50,366 nucleotides of DNA from an uncultured Solobacterium sp. (GTDB lineage Bacteria; Bacillota_I; Bacilli_A; Erysipelotrichales; Erysipelotrichaceae), in the NCBI GenBank assembly GCA_900543035.1, contig UQPV01000012.1, positions 1-50,366 of the forward strand, read 5' to 3'. The translations under genes were made by a program, and so were the position numbers. This document shows positions 44,656 through 50,366 of the stretch, piece by piece; the first letter of the stretch is position 1, and the number at the start of each line of letters is the position of its first letter. A model generated the notes under the pieces. It had not been told where the DNA came from. It ran no database searches and worked only from the letters and a program-made list of their open reading frames with translations.

Positions 44656-45213
44656 TTATTCTTTTTTATCGACGACCTGTTCCATCAGGATGCTGGATGT
44701 CCGGATCAGCATGCTCTTGAGCAGATGCACGAAGACATCGGCCGGCATCGGATCAGGCGACATGATCCATTTGCGAATGGCCGCGACAAAGGCATCGGTG
44801 TAAAAGCCCACATAGAAATCGATCCGCTCCGGCTCCTCCGTACAGAATTTTCGGATGTCCTCGCTGAGGATGGAGGAGATGAACTCTCCGAAGTATTCCG
44901 TGAATGAATTCTGATCGGCCAGATAAAACGTCTTCCGGTAGAATGAACGATTGTCATACAGATAGCCGCAGAGATCTTCCAGCCGCTCCCATACGATATC
45001 GTGGTCCTTCGCGTTGATCACCGTGATGAACTCGGTATAATAGATCCAGTTCACCAGGTCGTATTTATCGCGGAAATGATAATAAAAGCTCTTGCGGTTC
45101 ATCCCGCACTGTTCACAGATGCCGCTGACGGAGATCTTGTCCAGCGGCTTAACGGAGAGCAGCTCCTTCAGGGCCTGCGCCAGCGCTTTTTTGGTAATGG
45201 CGGATTTGGACAT
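44656..45213 (-). CDS. TetR-family transcriptional regulator (DhaS-like)
   Basis: The protein is 185 residues. An N-terminal helix-turn-helix DNA-binding domain occupies ~1-55 (SAITKKALAQALKELL, then ISVSGICEQCGMNRKSFYYH). The FYYHFRDKYDLVNWIYYTEF segment is the pattern of the TetR subgroup that includes DhaS-type regulators. The C-terminal ~120 residues form a helical ligand or partner domain, with a cluster of aromatic residues and KWIMS near 140. It has its own promoter (45244-45272). Its target is unknown; the glycerol-kinase cluster to the right is a candidate because DhaS regulators act in dihydroxyacetone metabolism, but this is speculation. Confidence 0.85.
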   Translation of the reverse strand: MSKSAITKKALAQALKELLSVKPLDKISVSGICEQCGMNRKSFYYHFRDKYDLVNWIYYTEFITVINAKDHDIVWERLEDLCGYLYDNRSFYRKTFYLADQNSFTEYFGEFISSILSEDIRKFCTEEPERIDFYVGFYTDAFVAAIRKWIMSPDPMPADVFVHLLKSMLIRTSSILMEQVVDKKE

Positions 45214-45243
45214 GCATGCTCACTCCTTGCCCCTTACCAGGCT

Positions 45244-45272
45244 ATCTTAACATAATATGCCCGCATTCTCAA
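45244..45272 (-). promoter_or_regulatory. Promoter of the TetR-type regulator gene
   Basis: TTGAGA, a 17-base spacer and TAAGAT on the minus strand, about 30 bases before the start. The -35 lies just past the terminator of the upstream psiE-like gene. Confidence 0.65.
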
Positions 45273-45278
45273 CAAAGG

Positions 45279-45304
45279 AAAACAGCCCGCATTTGCGCAG
45301 GCTG
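45279..45304 (-). terminator. Terminator of the glpK-rpiB-psiE cluster
   Basis: CAGCCTGC pairs with GCGGGCTG (one wobble) around a six-base loop and is followed by TTTTCCTTT, ten bases after the psiE-like stop. Confidence 0.75.
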
Positions 45305-45314
45305 CCTGTGATGT

Positions 45315-45719
45315 TCATTCTTCTCCCAATGTCCGGTTGTCATCTTTCAGCAGATATTTCCGGCAGCAGAACATCAGGACCACTGCCAGCGCGCCGATCA
45401 GATTATCCAGAGCGCTGTCATGGCTGATGATGATCTGCCGGGCAATGGCGAACATGACGACTTCCACGAGCGAGCCCGGCGTCTTCAAGATCAGCATCCG
45501 CACGAACTCCACGCCGACCACCAGGGAGAGCGCAAAATTCAGATAGCGCTCCAGAACAAAGGTTTCCGGAGAAAATGCCTGAATCTCCCTGATGATGAAG
45601 ATGATCATCGAAATCACCATGGCGAAGATCAGTGCTGCCGCGATGACATATTCAATGACAGACGGGATATTCAGAAACAGCCGCTTCAGGAATCCTGAGG
45701 GCTTGCGCTCATCGTTCAA
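45315..45719 (-). CDS. PsiE-family small membrane protein
   Basis: The protein has about 134 residues. Four hydrophobic spans are visible (VIEYVIAAALIFAMVISMII; FALSLVVGVEFVRMLIL; VVMFAIARQIII; LIGALAVVLMFCC), with the LILKTPGSLVEVVMFAIAR block typical of the phosphate-starvation-inducible PsiE family, whose function is unknown. The start is uncertain. A TTG at 45719, overlapping the end of rpiB by 11 bases, fits the conserved N-terminus NDERKPSGF best, but no strong ribosome binding site is seen. Longer in-frame extensions are shadows of rpiB. Confidence 0.75.
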   Translation of the reverse strand: MNDERKPSGFLKRLFLNIPSVIEYVIAAALIFAMVISMIIFIIREIQAFSPETFVLERYLNFALSLVVGVEFVRMLILKTPGSLVEVVMFAIARQIIISHDSALDNLIGALAVVLMFCCRKYLLKDDNRTLGEE

Positions 45720-46149
45720 TGGCCGTGATCTTGGCGATCCGCTTCTGATGGCGCTCCCCTTCGCTGAACGGCGTGGAAAGCCATACATGCACGATTTCCT
45801 TCGCCAGCTCGCTGCCGATGATGCGCTGTCCCATCGCCAGCATATTGCTGTCATTATGTTCTCTGGTCAGCCGTGCGCTCAGCGGATCGCTGCACAGTGC
45901 GCATCGGATGCCCTTCACCTTGTTGGCCGTGATCGATACCCCGATGCCGGTGCCGCACAGCACGATGCCGCGCTCTGCCTCGCCCTTCGCTACCGCCTGC
46001 GCACAAGGCAGGGCATGATCCGGATAATCAACGGAAGCCGTCGAATCCGTGCCGAAGTCAAGCACTTCGTGCCCTTCCTGTTCCAGCATCGCTTTGATCA
46101 TTTCCTTGTATTCATAAGCGCCGTGATCGCATGCAATCGCAATCTTCAT
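45709..46149 (-). CDS. rpiB: Ribose-5-phosphate isomerase B
   Basis: The protein is 146 residues, normal for RpiB/LacAB-type isomerases. MKIAIACDHGAYEYK holds the substrate-binding Asp-His. YPDHALP and the GIVLCGTGIGVSITANKVKG loop carry the active-site cysteine and anion hole. REHNDSNMLAMGQRIIG completes the site. It interconverts ribose 5-phosphate and ribulose 5-phosphate in the pentose phosphate pathway. A related activity on allose or galactose phosphates is possible in this family. GAGGTGA precedes the start. It may be driven by the promoter at 46183-46211 as well as by read-through from glpK. Confidence 0.93.
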   Translation of the reverse strand: MKIAIACDHGAYEYKEMIKAMLEQEGHEVLDFGTDSTASVDYPDHALPCAQAVAKGEAERGIVLCGTGIGVSITANKVKGIRCALCSDPLSARLTREHNDSNMLAMGQRIIGSELAKEIVHVWLSTPFSEGERHQKRIAKITAIER

Positions 46150-46182
46150 GATTTTTCACCTCATATCTGTCCTTCACTCTTA

Positions 46183-46211
46183 ACATTACTGTATCACACT
46201 GTTGTTGTCAA
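46183..46211 (-). promoter_or_regulatory. Possible rpiB promoter
   Basis: A perfect TTGACA, a 17-base spacer and a weak TAATGT lie on the minus strand just after the upstream dehydrogenase gene. The -35 overlaps that gene's stop codon. Confidence 0.45.
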
Positions 46212-47104
46212 TGTCTGCGCTCATTGATGAGCGGCTTTCCTTCATGAAACCGCCTGAGATTTTCCACGACGATCTCTCCGAACTGCTTCCAGCAGGCGTC
46301 ATTAGCAAATGTTCCGGCCGCATGCGGGGTGATGATCACCTGCTCATGATCCCACAGCGGATCATCCGCCGGCAGCGGCTCTTCCTGCGTCACATCGAGG
46401 ATGGCGCCGCCGATCTGTCCCTCATCCAGCGCCTGCAGGATATCGCGGTCATTCACCAGCGACCCTCTGCCGACATTGACGAACACCGCATCCTGCTTCA
46501 TCAGCGCGAACTCGCGGTGAGTGAAGAACCCCTGCGTCTCTGAATTGGCCGGCAGACAGAGGATGACGGCATCCGCACATGGGAGCACTTCGCTGAGGTG
46601 CTTCAGCTCGATCATGCGCTCCACGCCCGGCAGCGTGATCTGCGCCTGACGTCTGACGCCGATCACCTGTGCGCCCAGCAAGTGCAGACGGTAAGCCAGC
46701 GAGCTGCCCAGGTTGCCCATGCCGATGATGACCACCGTAGACCCGCTGATCATGCGCACGCTTCCGGCCCTCTGCCATATGTGCCGCTGCTGCTGCCGCA
46801 CATACTGCGGAAAATGCTGATACATCGCGATCAGCTGCCCGATGACATATTCGCTGATCATGTCGCCGAAACAGCCGGACGCGTTGCACAGGCGGATCTT
46901 CTCCTGGTTCAGCTTTTCCACATCGTACTGCTCATATCCAGCGCTCTCCAGCTGCAGCAGCTCCAGATGCGGATAATCGGCAAGCGTATCCGGATCCGGG
47001 TTGCCGATGATCACCTGTGCATCATGCCCCTGTGTCAATACAAAATGCTCATCGATCCACCTGAGCGTCTGTTCGTCCAGTCTTGACATACATCTGACTT
47101 TCAT
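46208..47104 (-). CDS. D-isomer-specific 2-hydroxyacid dehydrogenase
   Basis: The protein has about 298 residues from [10 protein letters not shown], chosen because its ATG overlaps the glpK stop as ATGA. The NAD-binding fold has [12 protein letters not shown] near 130. The catalytic Arg is in [11 protein letters not shown], a Glu in [10 protein letters not shown], and the catalytic His in ITPHAAGTF. Substrates in the family include glyoxylate, hydroxypyruvate, phosphoglycerate and branched 2-ketoacids; the exact one is not readable here. The coupling to glpK hints at a three-carbon substrate, which is inference. Confidence 0.88.
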   Translation of the reverse strand: MKVRCMSRLDEQTLRWIDEHFVLTQGHDAQVIIGNPDPDTLADYPHLELLQLESAGYEQYDVEKLNQEKIRLCNASGCFGDMISEYVIGQLIAMYQHFPQYVRQQQRHIWQRAGSVRMISGSTVVIIGMGNLGSSLAYRLHLLGAQVIGVRRQAQITLPGVERMIELKHLSEVLPCADAVILCLPANSETQGFFTHREFALMKQDAVFVNVGRGSLVNDRDILQALDEGQIGGAILDVTQEEPLPADDPLWDHEQVIITPHAAGTFANDACWKQFGEIVVENLRRFHEGKPLINERRH

Positions 47105-48585
47105 ACTACATCGAAGGCAGCCGCAGCCGCCACTGCCTTCTTCCACCCTTTCGTCAACTTTTCTCTTTCTTCTTCTCCCATCTGCGGATGAAACAGACGG
47201 ACATGCTGGGTCAGCCTGCGGATCTCATCCTGATCCTTCCAGAATCCGACGGCCAATCCTGCCAAGGCGGCCGCGCCCAGCGCTGTCGTCTCTGCCACAT
47301 CCGGGCAGACGACCTCCACATCGAGCAGATCGCTTTGAAACTGCATCAGGAAGCCATTGCGGCTTGCTCCGCCATCCGCCTTGAGCGAATCGATGCGGAT
47401 GCCGAGATCCTCCTCCATGGCCCGCAGGACATCCATGCTCTGATAAGCGAGAGATTCCAGCGTGGCGCGGATGATGTGTTCCTGTGTCGTTCCCCTGGTC
47501 AGTCCGAAGATGGCGCCGCGCACATCCGGTTTCCAATAAGGCGCGCCCAGTCCGGTAAAGGCAGGCACGAGGATGACGCCGCCGCTGTCCGCGACAGAAC
47601 GAGCGCGCTCCTCGCTTTCCGCACTGGTGCGGATCAGCCGCAGGCCGTCGCGCAGCCACTGCACCGCAGCGCCGGCCACGAACACGCTGCCTTCCAGCAC
47701 ATAGTTCACCTGTCCGCCGATCCGCCAGCCTACGCTTGAGACCAGCCCTGTCGATGAGCGCACGATCTGCTCCCCGGTATTCATCAACAAGAAGCAGCCG
47801 GTGCCATATGTATTTTTCACGCTTCCTTTTTCGAAGCATGCCTGTCCGAACAAAGCTGCCTGCTGGTCCCCTGCCAGCGCAGCGATCGGAATCGGCGCGC
47901 CCAGCAGATCGCTCATGGCCAGCACGCCGCTGCTGTCACAGATCTTCGGCATCATGCATCTTGGAATGTTCCACAGCGCCAGCAGCTCCTCATCATAATC
48001 CAGCGTCTGCAGGTTCATGAGCATCGTCCGCGAAGCGTTGGATACGTCGCTGACATGCGCCCGGCCATGGCTGAGCTTCCACACCAGCCAGGAATCGATG
48101 GTGCCAAAGCACAGCTCGCCATTTTCCGCGCGTGACTGTGCCTGCGCATGATCCAGCAGGAACCGGATCTTGCTGGCGGAAAAATACGGGTCCAGCTGCA
48201 GGCCGGTCTTGGCGCGGATCCACTCTTCTTTTCCAGCTTTACGCAGCGTGCTGCAATAAGATTCACTCTGCCTGGACTGCCAGACGATCGCCGGTGCGAT
48301 CGGCTTGCCGCTCTCCTTTTCCCAGATCACCGTCGTCTCACGCTGATTGGTGATGCCGATGGCAGCCACCTGATGCGCGGCGATGCCAGAGCGGGCAAGC
48401 ACCTCCATCATGACGCCGGCCACGCTTGCCCAGATCTCGCCAGCATCCTGCTCCACCCATCCCGGATGGGGATAATTGTTCGTCAATTCCTTCTGCGCCA
48501 TGCCGGCGATGCGCCCATGACGGTCAAACAGAATGGCCCGGGAACTCGTCGTCCCCTGATCCACAGCCATGATATATCGTTCCAT
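47101..48585 (-). CDS. glpK: Glycerol kinase
   Basis: The protein has about 494 residues from [19 protein letters not shown], the expected start of this FGGY kinase, with AAAGGCGGGG upstream. Further signatures are [17 protein letters not shown], the [10 protein letters not shown] block, and the [20 protein letters not shown] and [20 protein letters not shown]-site segments near 360-425. It phosphorylates glycerol to glycerol 3-phosphate in the cytoplasm. The usual partners (glycerol facilitator, glycerol-3-phosphate dehydrogenase or oxidase) are not adjacent. It is instead coupled to a 2-hydroxyacid dehydrogenase, an uncommon order. Confidence 0.95.
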   Translation of the reverse strand: MERYIMAVDQGTTSSRAILFDRHGRIAGMAQKELTNNYPHPGWVEQDAGEIWASVAGVMMEVLARSGIAAHQVAAIGITNQRETTVIWEKESGKPIAPAIVWQSRQSESYCSTLRKAGKEEWIRAKTGLQLDPYFSASKIRFLLDHAQAQSRAENGELCFGTIDSWLVWKLSHGRAHVSDVSNASRTMLMNLQTLDYDEELLALWNIPRCMMPKICDSSGVLAMSDLLGAPIPIAALAGDQQAALFGQACFEKGSVKNTYGTGCFLLMNTGEQIVRSSTGLVSSVGWRIGGQVNYVLEGSVFVAGAAVQWLRDGLRLIRTSAESEERARSVADSGGVILVPAFTGLGAPYWKPDVRGAIFGLTRGTTQEHIIRATLESLAYQSMDVLRAMEEDLGIRIDSLKADGGASRNGFLMQFQSDLLDVEVVCPDVAETTALGAAALAGLAVGFWKDQDEIRRLTQHVRLFHPQMGEEEREKLTKGWKKAVAAAAAFDVV

Positions 48586-48616
48586 GCACACCCCGCCTTT
48601 CTGCAAATCCAACTTC

Positions 48617-48625
48617 ATTTTATCA
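48617..48625 (-). promoter_or_regulatory. Extended -10 promoter of glpK
   Basis: The minus strand reads TGATAAAAT about 30 bases upstream of the glpK start. There is no convincing -35. The same TGn-plus-TAAAAT form is used by the VWA operon. Confidence 0.5.
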
Positions 48626-48711
48626 CTTTTCCCCATCAGTTTGCGCAAAAAATGCACAGGCGGGCAAGGCGCAGGCCATTCAGGATACGGCTTTTCGCCT
48701 CACTTTTCACC

Positions 48712-48743
48712 AAAAAAGCCGCAGGATACGTTCATCCCACGGC
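48712..48743 (-). terminator. Terminator of the zinc-ribbon membrane protein gene
   Basis: GCCGTGGGAT pairs with ATCCTGCGGC over ten positions including two wobbles and is followed by six T residues. Confidence 0.85.
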
Positions 48744-48779
48744 CCATCTGCTCACTGTTCAGCTGACGCTCATCCGCCG

Positions 48780-49922
48780 TCATGACCCCATATCGGCAAG
48801 CAGCTGTTCTGTTTCGATGAGCCGCTTGCTCACCCGCGCCTGCACATCGACATAATATGCTTCTTCTGCCGCATTCAGCTCGTCGTCCTCCCATGCTTCA
48901 AAGTCCTGGACCATCTGCGCATATCGGTCGATATAATTCGCATAGTCATTCAACATGCCGGCGTCTGTTCCATCAGATCCTGCATACTTGTTCATAAAAT
49001 CGCAATACTCATTCATAAAGGCTTCATAGCTGTCCATCGCCTCCTTGAATTCCGGCCTCATCCCATCGACCAGTGCAGCGTTCTCGCTTGGATCATCACG
49101 CTGTGCTGGATCAGATGCCGCCTCATCCGACGAAGCTGATCCGCTATCGTCTGCGGCTTGTGCCTCGTCGTTTTTGTGCAATTCGATCCTGACGATCTGA
49201 TTTCCCTCATAGGACAGCGAAAGGTGATTGCCATTTTGATCATCAGCGCGATAATACTTGTCCCCTCTTTCATAATCCGCGGCAAATCCTGCATCTGCAC
49301 AGCGATCCGCATAGGCATTGAACTGTTCGATCGGCATCTCTCCGACATAGATGATGCAGTAATCTGTCGTATCTGCGTCCACTTTGCCCACGGTGGACTC
49401 CGGCAATGGAAGCAGGCTGGCGAGATCGCTCTTCGGCCAATTCAGCGTGCCCAGTTCCATCGGCGCTTGCAGGGAGATCGACATCGCTTCCCCAAGGAAG
49501 CCCACGGATACGTGATAGCCTTCTTCGTCAAAAGCGTCAAACAGGCTTCCATCTTTTTCTTGGTCGACCGTATAGCCCATCGCCTGGCATTCTTCTACAT
49601 ATGCCTCATAATCACGCTGCGATAAATGATCGACATTCAGGCTCAGATATTCGCTGTCATTTGCGATGATCTCTCCCACATTGGATCCAGGCTCTGGCAG
49701 ACGCTCGCTCAGGATGACCTCATTCCAGTCAAACCTTTCCTCTCGGTTCCCGATCATCCCGCTGATCACAACGATCACGGCGATGACCGCCAGCAGGATG
49801 ACCCACCACTTGCGATAAAACGGCTTTCTGTTCTTTGCCCCGCAGGACGGACACACTTTTGCATTTGCAGGCATTTCCGCCTTGCAATTGCTGCACAGCG
49901 TCATTTTTGCTTTCTTTTCCAT
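48780..49922 (-). CDS. Zinc-ribbon membrane protein with duplicated extracytoplasmic domain
   Basis: The protein has about 380 residues from MEKKAKMTLC, chosen because GAGAGGGGA lies upstream. An N-terminal zinc ribbon (CSNCK…CPSCG, ~10-27) is followed by one membrane span (~36-54, WWVILLAVIAVIVVISGMI). Two tandem ~90-residue repeats then follow. The first starts FDWNEVILSERLPEPGSNVG and the second LNWPKSDLASLLPLPESTVG, each continuing with a YEAYVEECQAMGY / FNAYADRCADAGF helix. A disordered Asp/Ser/Ala linker leads to a C-terminal helical domain (~290-380). The repeat resembles an uncharacterised domain of Firmicute envelope proteins (DUF6591-like, from memory). The ribbon should be cytoplasmic and the repeats outside. 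Function is unknown. Confidence 0.8.
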   Translation of the reverse strand: MEKKAKMTLCSNCKAEMPANAKVCPSCGAKNRKPFYRKWWVILLAVIAVIVVISGMIGNREERFDWNEVILSERLPEPGSNVGEIIANDSEYLSLNVDHLSQRDYEAYVEECQAMGYTVDQEKDGSLFDAFDEEGYHVSVGFLGEAMSISLQAPMELGTLNWPKSDLASLLPLPESTVGKVDADTTDYCIIYVGEMPIEQFNAYADRCADAGFAADYERGDKYYRADDQNGNHLSLSYEGNQIVRIELHKNDEAQAADDSGSASSDEAASDPAQRDDPSENAALVDGMRPEFKEAMDSYEAFMNEYCDFMNKYAGSDGTDAGMLNDYANYIDRYAQMVQDFEAWEDDELNAAEEAYYVDVQARVSKRLIETEQLLADMGS

Positions 49923-50132
49923 GATCTTCCCCTCTCTTTTCATGCTTCTTTCACTTTTCTGATGCCGCGCGAATGATCAAATTTTTTCATCAGCACAGCT
50001 CCCTGTATCTGAATTCCCGGATGATCCGCCAGCGATGACACGTCCTCCTTTCCATGCACGCAGGCCGATCCTTCCTAGGACATCCATAGATAAAGCGTAG
50101 CACGAAAGACCGCCGATCTGTTTTGGGCATGC

Positions 50133-50152
50133 AAAAAGACGGCTCAGCCGCC
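50133..50152 (-). terminator. Terminator after the partial ATPase/nuclease copy
   Basis: GGCGGCT pairs with AGCCGTC around a very short loop (inner pairs probably open) and is followed by five T residues. It lies about 20 bases after the stop of the partial gene. Confidence 0.65.
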
Positions 50153-50174
50153 TTTGTACACATCAATCTGTTCG

Positions 50175-50366
50175 TTATGATCGTTCCTGCCACTCGATCG
50201 ATACTTCCTTGCCCGCATGCGCCAGGCCGATCAAGATCGTTCTTCCCTGCAATTCCGCATCATAGCGTTTCTCTTTGATCTGCAGGACCGCCTCTTTGGC
50301 GCTCTCCTCCAATCGTTCCGCATCCGCTTCCTTCAGATACTTGAACTCCAGCACATAAGAAGCCAG
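50175..50366 (-). CDS. Second copy of the AAA-ATPase/PD-(D/E)XK gene, cut by the window edge
   Basis: Only the last 63 codons and the stop are present. The DNA is nearly identical to 13,753-13,930: I count seven differences in about 180 bases, mostly synonymous. The end reads EWQERS rather than EWQER because three bases are inserted before the stop. The ASYVLEFKYL nuclease-like strand is retained. Unlike the first copy it is followed by a terminator rather than a phosphoesterase gene. The homology ends at the stop codon, so the duplicated unit appears to be limited to the gene itself on this side. Confidence 0.85.
   Translation of the reverse strand: MASYVLEFKYLKEADAERLEESAKEAVLQIKEKRYDAELQGRTILIGLAHAGKEVSIEWQERS

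Noticed and set aside
49990..50193. 67-codon minus-strand frame near the right end
   Set aside because: It overlaps the terminator and the certain 3' end of the second ATPase/nuclease copy in another frame, with no start signal.

Overview
The window looks like chromosomal DNA of a gut-associated, low-to-mid GC Firmicute, most plausibly in or near the Erysipelotrichales. This is inference from three things: strong AGGAGG-type ribosome binding sites throughout, a CcpA/PTS/RAT style of sugar control, and large surface glycosidases with FIVAR stalks. No rRNA, tRNA, CRISPR array, insertion sequence or phage gene was recognised. Most real genes are on the minus strand and average about half G+C. 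The first ~1.1 kb is much more AT-rich and looks foreign.

Layout. (1) 1-1,100: AT-rich tract with one unknown protein. (2) 1,168-12,827: a tight four-gene operon on the minus strand. In transcription order it encodes a secreted or membrane von Willebrand A (VWA) protein, a ~1,220-residue tubulin/FtsZ-like GTPase-fold protein, a coiled-coil protein with two membrane spans, and a 1,320-residue membrane protein with a zinc ribbon and an HExxH metallopeptidase-like motif. This is the most unusual system in the window. (3) 13,035-15,393: metallophosphoesterase plus an AAA-ATPase/PD-(D/E)XK protein. A near-identical second copy of the latter begins at the right edge of the window. (4) 15,727-17,626: two tandem paralogous secreted proteins, each with three PepSY repeats, behind a direct-repeat promoter. 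(5) 17,725-21,496: housekeeping genes tpiA, pgk, rlmH and glyA. (6) 21,583-22,628: remnant of an ABC-2 type permease. (7) 22,676-25,836: glucose-family PTS gene and its BglG-type antiterminator, with a visible promoter, RAT element and overlapping leader terminator.

(8) 25,927-42,941: a host-glycan-degradation region. It has two GH20 enzymes and one GH84 enzyme, all secreted multidomain proteins sharing a related C-terminal stalk. Between them lie an SDR/flavoprotein pair and a two-gene cassette of small unknown proteins. The GH84 promoter carries a consensus-matching cre site. With the PTS locus, this suggests release of N-acetylhexosamines from mucin-type or hyaluronan-type glycans under carbon catabolite control. 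(9) 43,604-50,366: an unknown conserved-looking protein, a TetR-type regulator, a glpK/2-hydroxyacid dehydrogenase/rpiB/psiE cluster with overlapping genes, a zinc-ribbon membrane protein, and the partial second ATPase/nuclease copy.

Many promoters here have a TGnTATAAT-type extended -10 and a poor -35. All start sites given are my choices from ribosome binding sites. Family names come from motif recognition by eye, not from database searches.
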